DNA from: Epiperipatus broadwayi
Lineage: Eukaryota; Onychophora; Udeonychophora; Euonychophora; Peripatidae
Reading direction: 5' to 3'
Length of the DNA: 64,000 nucleotides
Assembly (NCBI GenBank): GCA_028023455.1
Contig: JAQFVV010012400.1
Span: forward strand, 13,897,748-13,961,747
How positions within the stretch are numbered: position 1 is the stretch's first letter; every line of letters starts with the position of its first letter. The notes under the pieces were generated by a model, which searched no databases, was not told the DNA's origin, and was given only the letters and a program-made list of their open reading frames with translations. Shown one piece after another: positions 11,592 through 24,202 of the stretch. A program made the translations under genes and the position numbers.

Positions 11592-13357
11592 CAGTGTGTG
11601 AATCTGAGAGATACATTAATATGTTTGACTTAGAAGAAAAATGTAAAACATTACAAATTTTTATTATATTGATATAATAAAATAAACAATTTTTCATTTA
11701 TTTTCAGTTATAACCTGGAAATTATTTGCATTAACAATTGATATTTGTAGTTTTGTGGTATGTCTTACATATAATTTATTATTGAATATCACACATCCAA
11801 TGAAACATGTATTACAATCGAACTGATAGCTTAAACATCAAAGCTTAACATTAGTCACAAACAGCATAGTTAGTCATGATCCTGAGCCAATATGCACTTG
11901 ACGTGCTTAACAATATTAATGAAAAGTTTGTATCTAGTAGATAAGCATCACAGGATTAAAAAAGAGTTTGCAGTTTTTCTAAGTTAAATAATTATAAAAA
12001 ATATGAATATAGTACATCTGTGACATAACCATCATTAAGTAAATTTTGCCTTTTAAGACAAGTTGGGGTGTAATTAAAAACCAAATTAAAACACTATTTT
12101 AAAACTTTTGCTGAACATATATGCAATACAAAGTTTTCAAATTAAATAACTTTTACTTTAAAAGTTTAATTAGGCAAAAAAAAAAATTATTAACTTGAAA
12201 GCAATATATATTTAACCTTTAAAAACAATTTTTTGCAATAAAAATTTAAAATTTATTAATGGCTTCAATGCCTCAGAGTAAATGTTTAATTAATCAATGC
12301 CACTAAACCTTAAGATAATACTTTTTTTTTTCTTTACTTTTTTTATTGGATCTTTTTTTTTTACTTACAATTATTTTTTGTATTTCATAAGACCATACAA
12401 CACATATCTATACAAATATTAAAAACAACGATAAAGCGTCATATAATAAAGTGTTTATTCAGATATAAAAAAGCAAAAATGGAAAAAAATTGAAAAATTT
12501 ATATTGATAGGTTATATAATATAAAAATTGCAAAATGTCTTCCTTATTTGATAAATAAATCTAGAACTACTCATTGATAAATCAGTTTGCAAGAGTTCTT
12601 ACCATATCAGGAAATTATTGCTAATCTTTATATGTTGTGTTACTTTTTGGTTTTTTATTCTATGTATACTAATTTTGTTTTTTACATTAAGGAAAAAGTG
12701 TCCAATGACATCATAAGTTGACTAAAAACAAACAATCCATTACAAATCTGATATTCTAAAATTATATTACTTCACTTCAGCCTTAATTACTGCATGAGTT
12801 AGGTATTGATACATATTTTCAAGATAAAGAAATTTCAAGAATTTACTTCTTAAAAAACTATTAATTTTAATTCAAAGTTGCTGGGGGTTTTTTGGTAATT
12901 TTAAAATTAATAATATTTAAACATTTTTGCATTTATGTTGCATATTTTCAAATATGAAGTCTAATCAAATAAATATTTTTTTATCAGTACAAATGAAGCA
13001 ATGATATAACAACATCGTGAATAATTTTCTTTGATACTTAATCCACGTTAAAATAATAATAATAATAATAATAAAGGCACATATAATTTCAAAAATCTTT
13101 CCCATAAAATTAAACATATAAAAGCAAGCTTGCAATAAAGAAATGCAATAAAATATGAATAAATAACAATAGAATTTGAAATACTCTAAGCATAAATCCT
13201 GCAGTATCTAATGAATAATCTTCATAACAAACAATAAACTTGATAACAGTAAAATATATTAATAACAAAAAAAAAAAAGTGTTTTTACTTTAAAAAACCT
13301 GACAAGAGTACATCAAAATAAAAAAAATGGATCATTAAACCTATAAAAAATAAGCTA
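11592..13357. other. AT-rich stretch
   Basis: Nothing is recognised beyond simple sequence: T runs near 12320-12370, an (AAT)n microsatellite at about 13053-13075, and scattered A runs. Confidence 0.6.
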
Positions 13358-13374
13358 TTTTAAATATTATTAAA

Positions 13375-13537
13375 CAAGGCAAAACTCTCAATACAGTAGT
13401 GCCACCCTGTGCCAACCAGAATAATCAATGGATTCCAGAAGGCTTGTGCATAAAATCCCTTGTTTAATAACAATTATGCCTTGTTTAATAACAATTATGT
13501 GCTAGTATAAGAGATAGTGATCATGTGATGTTTACTG
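13375..13537 (+). repeat. SINE-like interspersed repeat, copy 2
   Basis: It begins CAAGGCAAAACTCTCAATAC and ends with the shared tail AAGAGATAGTGATCATGTGATG plus a few bases, like the repeat at 7589-7856. The middle inverted part is missing, and TTGTTTAATAACAATTATG is present twice. Flanks TTTTAAATATTATTAAA (13358-13374) and TTTTAAATATGTTAAAA (13538-13554) match at 14 of 17 bases, again a long target duplication. Confidence 0.75.
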
Positions 13538-13713
13538 TTTTAAATATGTTAAAAATCTTGTTTTTCTAAAAAAAAATTAAGGAAATGTTTAAATTTTCTG
13601 TTTTATTACATTACTTGATATTTGCTCTTTCTATAAATATATTATTATTATTAATGTATTCAAACTGAAGATAATGTATAAATTGTAATTCAGTCTAATT
13701 CTCTAAAATTCAA

Positions 13714-13964
13714 TATGTAAATGAGATATTTATTTTATATAGCCCTATGTTTTATAAATGGTAATGAATACTCTCACTTCCAAATACAAGATAAAATCTT
13801 TGTGAAAAGATACATGGATTCATTCTATCTTTTCACAAAGACTTTATCTTGTGTTTGGAAGTGAGAGTATTCATTTATAGTTTTTAAAAAAAAAATCCAC
13901 AAAGCGCATGTGCATTAGCTTATAAAACATAGCGCTATATAAAATAAATATCTCATTTACATAT
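13714..13964. repeat. Foldback element, family A copy 1
   Basis: A nearly full-length inverted repeat: the left arm from TGTAAATGAGATATTTATTT and the right arm ending with its complement at about 13964. Both arms carry CTCTCACTTCCAAATACAAG or its complement, and the centre is near 13820. The right-hand terminal motif GCTATATAAAATAAAT recurs beside the foldback at 22.6-23.0 kb. It looks like a hairpin MITE. Confidence 0.8.
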
Positions 13965-13984
13965 GTTTAATTTCAAATAAAAAT

Positions 13985-14230
13985 GACATGGCAAATTCTA
14001 AAAAATTTCGCAAGCGGTCATTCATTCAGACATAGTAACAAGTAATTTAAAGTGATCGCTTAACATCTTCACACTCTCATTCCCAAAGGTTTAAGATTTT
14101 CCCATACAACATTGGGTCGAAAAGATAGATGGATTCATTCTATCTTTTCACAAAGACTTTAAATCTTGTATTTGGGAGTGAGAGTATTCATTTATAGTTT
14201 TAAAAAATCCACAAAGCACATATGCATTAG
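13985..14230. repeat. Foldback element, family A copy 2 (partial)
   Basis: This segment repeats the right half of 13714-13964 (GGATTCATTCTATCTTTTCA, then a GTGAGAGTATTCATTTATAG motif) and adds a piece, CAGACATAGTAACAAGTAATTTAAAGTG, that also occurs in the centre of 22593-22947 with small changes. It therefore links the two foldbacks into one family and looks like a second, rearranged copy next to the first. Confidence 0.65.
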
Positions 14231-15135
14231 CTTAATGGCTGATTATTACTATTACAGTTTAAAATTCAATATGGCAAATCATAGTAAAGCGAAGGCATTT
14301 ACCATTATTTTAAACTGAATTCATTATAAATAAAATTTACAAATTAAACTTAAAAAAAATACATCTTTAGACAGAAGCAAATTGCAAATAAATGATAAAT
14401 TTTAGCACAATTGAAATGAAACACATATATAAACAATTTAATTACAGCCTGGTTTCATTTTCTAAGTATTACTACATTTAATTTCTTAGTTTTTTTCAGT
14501 TATTGTTTGATATAAATAAGATTTGAGTTTAATTATAAATTCCACACTATTATTATTCTAAGCATAAAAACAAAATTTCCAAAACTGAGTCTTTTTTAAG
14601 TATGTTATAACAGTCAAAGCTTAAAATTACATTAATTCAAAGATATAAAATATAGTGCAAATAAATGGGAGGAGGGTGCCTTTAGTAAACTTTTTGTTAT
14701 TTTATATTAAAAAAAAAATTATTTGTATATACTTTACAAGTTGCAAAAGTCATTCTAGTTCAAATGTTTTTCAAGCTTTATATCTCAGTGTTGTTGTTGA
14801 GAATTACAAGTTATTTTAATGAAAATAACTAATCATAAAAACAATTTTATAATAATGAAATCTTAAGTTCTATAATTTTAAATTTTAAAAAAAAATTAGC
14901 TATTTTATTTATTTTAAAAAAAAAAAAAAAGGTCAAAATTTGGATTTTTTTACATATTAAATATTAATAGAATATGTGGCAAAAATAGAATGTTTTAACT
15001 ATCATCAGCATTTAGAAATATGAGTTTTAATAATCAGTCAATATCAGACTAAATTATAATTTATTCTTATTTAAATATCCTACAATATACTTTTCAAACT
15101 TGGTAATTCCAATAAACATAATTGATATTTTCTTT
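14231..15135. other. AT-rich stretch
   Basis: No gene or repeat boundary is recognised; there are long A runs near 14887 and 14920. Confidence 0.6.
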
Positions 15136-15139
15136 TGAA

Positions 15140-15375
15140 AAGACAAATAACCACCAATATACATATTTCGTGCTAAATCATGTGTGGAGATTATAATCTG
15201 GACCAACTAATGAGTGCTGGTTTAGTACGAAATACGGATATTGGTGATTGTTTAACTTTTCGACATGTGTATGATCAAGTGTGTCAGCAATATGAGATAG
15301 CGTGGATAGTTGAGGGTTGTGTGAAAGTCTGAGTTCAAACCCCCTATATATTACATATGGAGTGCAGGTATGAAA
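15140..15375 (+). repeat. SINE-like repeat with box-B-like motif, copy 2
   Basis: It contains a short inverted pair (CACCAATATACATATTTCGT and its complement near 15222-15250), a TG-rich middle, and GAGTTCAAACCCCCTATATA near 15330, a good box-B-like match. Layout and several motifs agree with 2035-2215. A candidate box-A region (GATAGCGTGGATAG) lies about 35 bases upstream of box B, so a tRNA-derived SINE is plausible but unproved. Confidence 0.5.
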
Positions 15376-15616
15376 AAAGTCTGAACTGTAGAAAAAAATT
15401 CATATATTAAATTTGATTTGTAAAACCTGAACAAACTTTATTAAGTCATGATAATCTTATAAAATCCTGTTATAAAATCTAAAATTGCATTTATCATAAA
15501 AATTCTGTTCTGCTGTCTTTAACAAGCTTGACAGTATAAAAGGAAGTTTCCCCTTTATCATTTGTTACTTTGGTTTTCTTCTATTTTTAAAAATGAGTAT
15601 AAACAAATTGTATATA

Positions 15617-16707
15617 CACCCAGGTCTCATTTTATGCGGATTTTTTTATGCAATTTGAGTTATGCGATTCATGTTTCTTCTTAATATCTTTTAATGCTGT
15701 TTTCTTTTCATGTGATAAAGAAGTTCATATTTCACTATATTTATGAGATATCAAGAAATTTAAATTCTTAATAACTTATTTTGACTGGAAATACTTTTTT
15801 TTTTCTTCCAAAAATATAACGTTATATTACCAGCTAACGTGAGAAGATATTTAGAATCTTAGCCTCTAGTAAATAATCTACTTATACTTATGAAAAAATA
15901 ATAATAATAAATTTATACTTACGAGTATAAAAATGTTGCAATAAATATTCAAAAATTTTAAACTTTTAAAACATATTTTGTTAGATATAACAGAAATAAA
16001 TATTCTTTTAGATTTTTAAACATAATCAAAAATATTGAAGATTCTGTTGATTTTGGAAACTAAAAATAATTTTTCTAATGATAATGTATAATCTTTTTGT
16101 TTTGATTACGATCTCATTTTTTTAACAAAATGTGAACATTTAAAATATATTACAATAGTAAACAAAAATATCTATCAAATGAAGACAAATTTATTATTTT
16201 CTGGTAAGTAATAATCATTTAATCATAGATTTTATGTTGATGTGTGAGACAAAAAAAAAAAATCAGAAAATGCTGAAATCTGAATTTTCTGCTATAAACA
16301 ACCTCTTAAATTCCAGCGAGAGCCAAATAATTGTATGTCTGGATATAATGAGCTTTATAAACAATTAGTTAAAATCATCTCAAACGAACCACATATTGTC
16401 AAATAGTGATAATGATTAAAATATGTATGAAAAAATGTAAAATTAAATACTGTAGTTAATAAAAAAAAAAAAAAGGTTGTCTTGTATCAATTTTTTCCAA
16501 ATATTTGAAATTTTTTATTAGCCATACTTTATTTCCTTATTTTTTTTATGCGAATTTTAAAGTAATTTTTCCTTGTTGCTTTGCTTTTATGCGATTTCTA
16601 AAAATTACAGAACGTATGCCCCATTTTTCAAGGTACTATTTTGTGCGATTTTTTTTAATGCGGGTTTTCTGCAGAACCTATCTACAACATAAATCGAGAC
16701 CCAGGTG
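15617..16707 (+). mobile_element. Tigger-like element with TA target site, mostly non-coding
   Basis: The left end CACCCAGGTCTCATTTTATG and the complement of the right end CACCTGGGTCTCGATTTATG form an imperfect terminal inverted repeat, each preceded by TA (15615-15616 and 16708-16709), as in the Tc1/mariner-pogo group. Around 16330-16380 the plus strand keeps GAGCTTTATAAACAATTAGT, matching the C-terminal coding remnant seen at 11.3 kb. The rest of the transposase is missing or unreadable, so this is a deleted copy of about 1.1 kb. Open frames between 16505 and 16858 are not protein-like. Confidence 0.75.
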
Positions 16708-16709
16708 TA

Positions 16710-19485
16710 TATATTTTAATAATCATTGCATAAACATTGTAAAATTAATCATATTTAAATCAATGACAGAGATAATGCAAATTTTTTTTCTGATAATAAA
16801 TAATAGAATGGGAAATTTGTTGATATCCCCGAAATCAAAAAATCATCAGAGTTCTTGAAAACTCTAGCAGATAATTTTTAGGTTTTTCCCCTTGCACTGG
16901 CCAAAGGACTACTGACGACTTTTTTTTATTTTAATTATAAAAATCAATACTCAAGTTTTCCCCACAGCATAGACCTAAACATGAATATAGTATAGTGCTA
17001 AAGGTTGCCAAACTAAGGCAAAACAAAGCTGAAAAACTAGTAAGTCATGTCCATACAAATGTTCTCAGATAGATGCATCAATAAACAGAAATACAAAAAT
17101 ATATTTATTTTTTATAAAGTATATAAACACCAATACTAAGCAACATGATTTCAAAGTTTATGTAAACAATGGTAACATTAATTTTCAGTATTCATATAAG
17201 TGGACTCTTTCTGGAGTTCATTTCCTTGTCAAGCTCCAGTCATTACAAAATTCCACATATACTATGTTTGAAATGTGACTAAAACTATAACAACAATTGT
17301 AATCTACCATTGCTTAACATCTTTATAACAAAATTTTCTCAACATTTCAGTTTTAAAACTAAAAAAGAATGCAAAAATCTCCTTTATTTATTATTCTAAA
17401 TCTTCAAAGATTTCTTTATTTCATAAATTATTTATATAAAAAAAAACCATGCAAAAAATACTTTGCTAGAGTAGTCCTGATTTTTTTTTTACTCTAGAAA
17501 CACATTCTGTAAGCAATAAGCAAATGAAGGACAGAAGGTGACACCCACATCATTCCTAATTTTTTTAAAAAGTATAAATAAATGCCTTTTAACTTAAGAT
17601 TCAACTCCTATTCTTATTTGAAAGACCTTAGTGCTAATTTTGGTCATATTTGTGCTTTTCATATTGGATCGTAATCTTGGTTAATCATAAATATTATTAA
17701 ACAAAATATTTATTTCAATTCCATATTGTAAAAAAAAATGAAAATGTCTTAAAATTTGAAAATAATTTACTATTAAAATTTCTCAAAAAATATTTCTTCA
17801 CTGATGTTTATAAAAGCAATTCTTGTTAAGCAGTAAAAACAGCTCCCGTTTTATTATAACTAAGTTTTTATAACTATGACTTTTCTAAATCAAACCTTTT
17901 CAAATAAAATTTAACAATAATCACATACTTTTTTTGATTTAAAATTAAAATTTTAAAACATGTTGCATAAATGAGCTTAAATATGTAAATAAATTATTGA
18001 AAATTACAATTTTTCTTTTTGAAATATGAAACATAAGTGTTCAGAATTACTTTGGATCAAATAATCTATCAATCACTAGGGTTGTCTGTTTTAGTAGTAT
18101 TGCGATATCAATCAGGGCAATGTTGGATTTCTTTCATGTTGAAATTTGCATGAGTCTGTGTGTTAATGAATCATCAGATTTTTCTTTAAATTATTAATTT
18201 TAGTTATGATTTATATGCAAAAAAAAAAAACTAATGTTATAAATAATCATAAAATAACAAAGAAATCCTAAGCAATAGAAGCAACCCTAAAATTAGTGAT
18301 TAAATTATTAACATAAAACCAACTGGCCTTCACAAAAATCTGATCATACTTCCATCTGGTGTACAGTGACATGTGTAATGTTTACATTATTCGATCATAG
18401 AATAAAAAAGATCTCACTACTAAATTATGTAAATATAATAAAAATGAATCTATATAGATAATTATTGTAAAAGCATATAATTAAAATTAGAATGTTCATA
18501 TTAAATCCTAAAATAATTAACATTTAATGATAAATGATTACCATGTTTTGATGATTTAATTATAAAACACTTTGATAAAAATAAAATCGGCATTCAAGTA
18601 AAGAACTCAATTTATAATAATGTACTTTATTATACAGAGAAACTTGCTTCAACAAAAGCTCATATAGCAAATAAATAATGCAATGAATGCTTTTTTTGTT
18701 ATTAAGATTTATATAACAAATATAAAATACATGCAAAAAAACACTAGAAGGATAGATTTGTCACTGAAGTTTAGTCATCAATTTATTTTGCTTATCTTTT
18801 TCTATTTCAAACAGTGAAAATATTATATATATTTTTCTTTAAAAATAGTATTCTAGATATATATATACTATAAAAAGTTTAGCCATAAAACATGACTAAA
18901 CAAATTTCCAAGTTGATTAATGATGATGACAAAAAAAAATTTCTAAATGAATTTACAATAAAAAATGTAGAAAAATCAATGTGCTAAGAATGGGCTATAA
19001 ATTATATTAAATTAAAAATTCTATCAATTAGAAAAGACCTAAATTTATATTCATAAAATGCCATGCAACAATATTGTTTTTTCCAATAAAAAGTCAATAA
19101 AACCCAAAGGAACTTTGTTCGATAGATGCTAAAAAAAGACTTAGGAAATAATATTCTTCATGCATGTGTAACATGATCTGCTTAACTGTGCATCACACTA
19201 TTGCACATTAATAATGTGGCCTATGGTTTAACAAATAAGTGTATGCGTTTTGCTTCTTACAGCTCATAGTATTGTAGTGGTGCAAAATCAACATTATATC
19301 CACCATTCCTGTATCGCACACATACAAGTGCATCATTGCAACCCCATCAAAACATTAATTCTGCTGCACTTGTTGTCAGTAAACTTTTCATGCAGACATT
19401 AATGAGGTCATTATCTCTTTCTCTATTGCCATTAATTATACAAAGTTGGCAGTTTTCTAGTCTAATAATTTATTAGGTTGTGGAT
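16710..19485. other. AT-rich stretch without recognised features
   Basis: Nothing clear is seen across about 2.8 kb. A motif AAGGTTGCCAAACTAAGG near 17000 resembles a worn hAT end, but no partner or target duplication was found. Confidence 0.55.
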
Positions 19486-19560
19486 TTTTTCCATGGTGCG
19501 CCAGATTCGACATCATCATGGGCCGGATATGGCTTGAGGATGGGTAGTAGCCCATCCCTG
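19260..19560. mobile_element. hAT right terminus, partial
   Basis: The block ending GGGCCGGATATGGC, a short gap, then TAGTAGCCCATCCCTG at 19560 has the GC-rich subterminal sequence and CCCTG-3' end typical of small hAT derivatives, such as the verified elements at 22071-22494 and 23474-24194. The presumed left end and a matching 8-bp flank for TTTTAAAG (19561-19568) were not located, so only this end is called; its start is approximate. Confidence 0.5.
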
Positions 19561-19568
19561 TTTTAAAG

Positions 19569-20720
19569 GATGAATATTTGTTCTCATTAAATAAAACTAT
19601 ATAGTAATTTTTTATGTAATTCCACATTTATATTTTTGATTTTGTATCATATTTTCCCTATCTAATTAAATGATTGTTTTAAATAGCACTTTGTAATGTC
19701 AGCTTAGAATAGATTATCCCTAAATACATGTTATTCAATACAACCAATAATATAACAAATGATATAAAAGCAATCACATTTATCGCAATAAACTATTGTG
19801 TTTATTTCTGTACTTCAAAAAACAGACCTAGTTTTTAATAAAAATATATTTGATAAAAATAATGTCCTATCCAATATTTTAAATATTATTTAAATATTGA
19901 ATTTAAAAATATATTTTAATTCCTTTCAGTGGAAAACCCATATTCTGAAATTTTTATATTTGAGTAACATTTATTTCTTCCATGCATCAAACTCATAATC
20001 TTTTGAAGCACAATCATTGAAAAACTTAGGGCTAATTCAGCTTTTACTTGAGTAAAGAAAATTCTAGAACTGTGCTTGCTGTCAAGATAGAGGGTATCCA
20101 ATACTTATATGATTCTTTAAATGCCATAATCTCACTAACTGTAAATTCTATTTCATTCTATATCAATGAAATGTAAGAAAAGTATTTTCTAATTGCTTTG
20201 TTTATTTTTTCCTCCTTATCATTAATACTTTATATGAACAACAGCAGCAAGGATGGTAGCAATTAATTGCAGTTTGGATCAACAATAAAACATGCACAAT
20301 AGTATAATCTTATTTATTATAGTAAAACTTTTATGAATAGGTGTAAGGTTGATGAGAGTAAAAAGAACAATGCAAAAACCTCTAGGACTTTCACTTTGAC
20401 ATCATTAACATGCCTAGAGATTTACAATTTCTTTTTAACTTATTCTCATTACATTACATGACTATCATATGACTCCAATTTACCTATTGCTGTTGTAGCA
20501 GTATTCATTTTTCTTCATTTCTGAGTCACCTACTGTAAATTTTAATAAGTGATAGATACCCAGTGATAGTACAACAACTTATAGCATCTAATAATAATTA
20601 TATATTTTAATAATAGAAGCTATTTAAAAATTTCAATATTATTATTAAAATATATATAGAATATGTATAAAATTAAAAAAAGTAACATCTTCAAAATTAT
20701 GTTTAAAAAATAAATATTTT
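19569..20720. other. AT-rich stretch
   Basis: No supported feature. Short open frames here are not protein-like. Confidence 0.55.
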
Positions 20721-20721
20721 T

Positions 20722-21048
20722 TTATAAAAATAGTAAAGAATAATAATAAAAATACAGATTTATTGATAATACAAATAAGAATACATATATATCAGTGATC
20801 GACAAACCTTTATATAATAAAAATTGGCTAGTTTTCAAAATGTCTGTAGTATCATCTACAAAAATGAATGCATTTCTATTGACAAACTTCCAAAAAAGCA
20901 TATATGTTAATGATTTGTAACTATTAAAATCCATAATCTTAAATAAATGATAAATTGTCATACTGAATTCAATCACATTCATTAAGCAAGAATAAATAAA
21001 TGAAGCAATTATAAATGTTAACCAATATTTAACTGGAATTACTTTCAC
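20722..21048 (-). pseudogene. Possible hAT remnant beside a hAT-like terminus
   Basis: On the minus strand a 108-codon frame includes FVDDTTDILKTSQFLLY, which resembles the first catalytic motif of ZBED5-like transposases (QLDETTDIS...QLLVYVR). Just beyond it, at 20793 on the plus strand, lies CAGTGATCGACAAACCTT, a typical hAT left end. The rest of the frame is hydrophobic and unlike the family, so the piece would be an internally deleted element. This rests on one motif and is tentative. Confidence 0.35.
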
Positions 21049-22062
21049 AACTAAATTTTAACAAAAAAATATATAGTCCATAAACTGCAGTTAAGAAAAA
21101 TTTATAATTTGTATACACTAATATATAAGAATATTTGCATTATTTTTATAATTTTTACAACAACAAAAAATGAATGAACTTTAAAATCATGATACATTAA
21201 AATACTTCAAGACATAGATATTCATGATGAATATATATATATATAGAAAATGTGTAGTATATTTTATGATTATCACAGCCATTTGTACTAATAACTTCCC
21301 ATAGATTCATAAAAGAAATGCTTTGAGGGAATATTAATATCTAATATATTTTGCTTTCTTCTAATTAATTTTTGATGACTTGTCCTAAAATATGTTTTAT
21401 AAATTTTTAACACAGTTATAAATGAAAATGACTTATAAATAAATAAATAAGAAATTTTGTTTTTCCTATCTATTCATATATACATAAATTACTTATTTTT
21501 AAAGTTTTCAAATTCTGAATTTTAAGTTAACCTGCATGAACTTTATATTAAGATAGAAAATGTATTGATTTTCTGTAATGGAAATATTAAATATCCAACA
21601 GGTGCTTTTGAATGTACTGCCACTCAAATGTTGAACTATGGAATATCTTTATTTCTCTCATAATAAAATTAAACTAGGATAATAATGTCAGAATTTACAT
21701 TAAAACATTAACATGGAATAGTATCCTTCAGGACTTTCAAACAAAAATATTTATCAGTACTGAAAAATTTTATATAATATCATAAATGAAAGTTAAATTT
21801 TATATAAGACATGCTTTTAAAAAAAAAAAATTTAATTGGGATATTAAAAATGGAAAGCTGCATTTCAGGCTTACAGCATATATTATTATAAAATCAAATA
21901 GCAGCATTAAAAATCTATTACAAAAACCTAAACTTTATTTCAATATAAAAAAGTTTAGATTAAAAATCATTATTTTATTAATCAATAAATTTATTATCTA
22001 TAATATCAATAAAACAACAAGTTAGGACTGTTATTGTAATAATAACATCAATTTGCTTTACA
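21049..22062. other. AT-rich stretch
   Basis: Contains an (AT)n run near 21230-21245 and a low-complexity lysine-rich open frame at 21786-22025 that I take to be chance in AT-rich DNA. Confidence 0.55.
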
Positions 22063-22070
22063 ATCTAGAT

Positions 22071-22494
22071 CAGGGATAGGCAAACTACAACTCATTTCTT
22101 TGATCCGAAACTCAGGACTCTTTTCATCATGATTAACATAAACACTTTTTTTTTCCTCTTGTAATTTGTAAATAAATATTTTGATGAGTATAAGAGGAAA
22201 ATACACTTTACATTGTTGTTTATTGAATTCAGCCATATTGTAGAATAGTAATTACTGTAATTTAAATATTAGAAAGTTGTGAATAAATCAAATCATTTTT
22301 TGCTTTTATTTTTAAGAAAAATTTTATATTCATTAGGATGTTCTATTACTAAAATAAATGTTTAAATATATCCACAGTTGTTCAGAAATACAATTTTTCA
22401 TGAATCTATTTTCACCTTTCTTTGCACCTCTTTTATTGAGAGAGGGAGAAGATTTAAACAAAATGACTCATGATAAAAAGTTTGTGGAACACTG
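22071..22494. mobile_element. Small hAT MITE (424 bp) with perfect 8-bp TSD
   Basis: It begins CAGGGATAGGCAAACTACAA and ends AGTTTGTGGAACACTG, with identical flanks ATCTAGAT (22063-22070 and 22495-22502). There is no coding capacity. The left-end sequence is closely related to that of the element at 23474-24194, so both probably used the same transposase. Confidence 0.9.
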
Positions 22495-22592
22495 ATCTAG
22501 ATAGTAAACTCATTTATAATTTTAATACAAAATTACAATATTTTGTAAAAAAAAATACTAATTTTTAATAAAATTTTACTCAAATATTTCTT

Positions 22593-22947
22593 GTAATACA
22601 TTAAAGATCAGCCTTTCAAGCTACTGTGCATACGCTTTTTACGAGTGTTAATAATAAATAAATATTTTCACTCCCAACACGAGATATAGTATTCAAGAAA
22701 GAATAAAATGAATCCACTTATTCTTTCAGACATCATAATCAGTAATTTAAAGTGAGTGGTCTATCCTCACGCTTTCACTTCCAGTACTTAAGATATAAGC
22801 ATTTGGGTTGGAAAGAATAAGTGGGTTCATTTTATTCTTTCTTAAATACTATATCTCGTTTTGGGAGTGAAAGTATTCATTTATTATTAACACTCATAAA
22901 AAGCTTATGCACAGTAACTTGAAAGGCTGATCTTTAAATGTATTACA
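22593..22947. repeat. Long foldback element, family A copy 3
   Basis: Two arms of about 135 bases (22593-22726 and 22812-22947) pair with few mismatches; they include AAAGATCAGCCTTTCAAG and its complement, and ACGAGATATAGTATTCAAG and its complement. A central loop of about 85 bases carries CAGTAATTTAAAGTG, shared with 13985-14230. The transcript would form a long hairpin. The adjacent GCTATATAAAATAAAT (about 22964-22980) is the end motif of the 13.7-kb copy. Confidence 0.85.
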
Positions 22948-23465
22948 ATTTATAAACATGCGCTATATAAAATAAATGCTTATTCAAATATTTCTTGAAA
23001 ATTAGTTTTTAAGTAATTGGAAAAACGATACAATTTGACCCATATCTCATCCTATAATTACGATAAAATGTACAGTAAATAAAAATATTTATAACAGGTA
23101 CTTTTTTAACATCACAGATTTGTGCCATTAATACTGTACATTTTGAAGCTATTATATGTGATTATATCTAATAGTGTGCTGATTAGCATATGGAAAATCT
23201 ATGGTATTATGATTGTAATATTGAATAATTTCTTTGATCATTAATGAATTACTTTTAAAAAATATTCGTGTAATCTAAATGAAATTACTTTATTTCCATG
23301 TTCAATTGACTAATACCAATTAAATATGTGATCATGAGACTCACTGTGATGTAAAACAGTATATACAAAATCTCAGCCGATGATGTGATATTATCATATT
23401 GAAATTAATTTTTGAAAATATTTTTTATATAACGTTTATAAATTGTGTGCTTTATCAGATAAGTA
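22948..23465. other. AT-rich stretch
   Basis: Apart from the family-A motif near 22964-22980, nothing is recognised. Confidence 0.55.
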
Positions 23466-23473
23466 GTCTAATT

Positions 23474-24194
23474 TAAGGATAGGCAAACTATGGCACACAA
23501 CAACAATTTGTGTGGCCTCCAACTAGTGCACAATTTTTTTTATTGTTGTTTAATTTTACCACAGAAAACAGGTTTCTAGTACAAAAGATTCAGTCTGGAC
23601 ATATCTTGTTAAATATTTTTTTGAAAAATGCATGCCTAAGGACTTATTATGAAAATCTTTGTGATAAGAACTTTCATTATATTTCCAAAATAATGCATTT
23701 AATCAAAAAATGCTTCAAATAAAATTTATTACGTTTGTAATTTTACATAACTTTTGTCAAAAGAAATTTTTCATAATATGCACTTCTAAATTATCACAAA
23801 TCATAAGTTTTCCGGATTATTCGATATATTTTGAAGTAAGAATTTTACAGAAAATTACTTCAGAGAAAAATATTGTAAATTTAGAAACTGAACATTTTTT
23901 GCCAAATAATTTTTTTCATGTTACATTAGTTTTCAACTTAATGGCAAACTGGGAATTAAATTGCATTAAACCAAAGGTTCCCAATAACAGATATTGTTGC
24001 CCAACAATAGATGTCTAAATTAGCCCACAAAATTTGCTCACACATAAACATACATACATATAATATCAGACATCATCCTAATATTGCCCAAAACTGATTT
24101 TAAAATCTTTATTTCATGATTTTTTTTCTTACAACCTGCTAGAGATCTGGCAGAAGTCTGTGTAGTCCTTGATCAATAAGTTTTCCCACCCCTG
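23474..24194. mobile_element. hAT derivative (721 bp), 8-bp TSD with one mismatch
   Basis: The left end AAGGATAGGCAAACTATGGC follows GTCTAATT (23466-23473). The right end TTTTCCCACCCCTG is followed by TTCTAATT (24195-24202), a match at 7 of 8 bases. The interior contains a 102-codon frame (23710-24018) that I cannot assign to a hAT domain. It is probably a non-autonomous copy. Confidence 0.8.
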
Positions 24195-24202
24195 TTCTAA
24201 TT

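Noticed and set aside
16505-16858. 117-codon plus-strand frame
   Set aside because: It runs across the right end of the Tigger-like element and into flanking DNA; it is a chance frame in transposon sequence.
17000-19560. A 2.5-kb hAT element from the AAGGTTGCCAAACT motif near 17003 to the right end at 19560
   Set aside because: The 8-bp flanks do not match and no transposase fragment was recognised between them.
21786-22025. 79-codon Lys/Ile-rich frame
   Set aside because: Low-complexity translation of AT-rich DNA, no motif.
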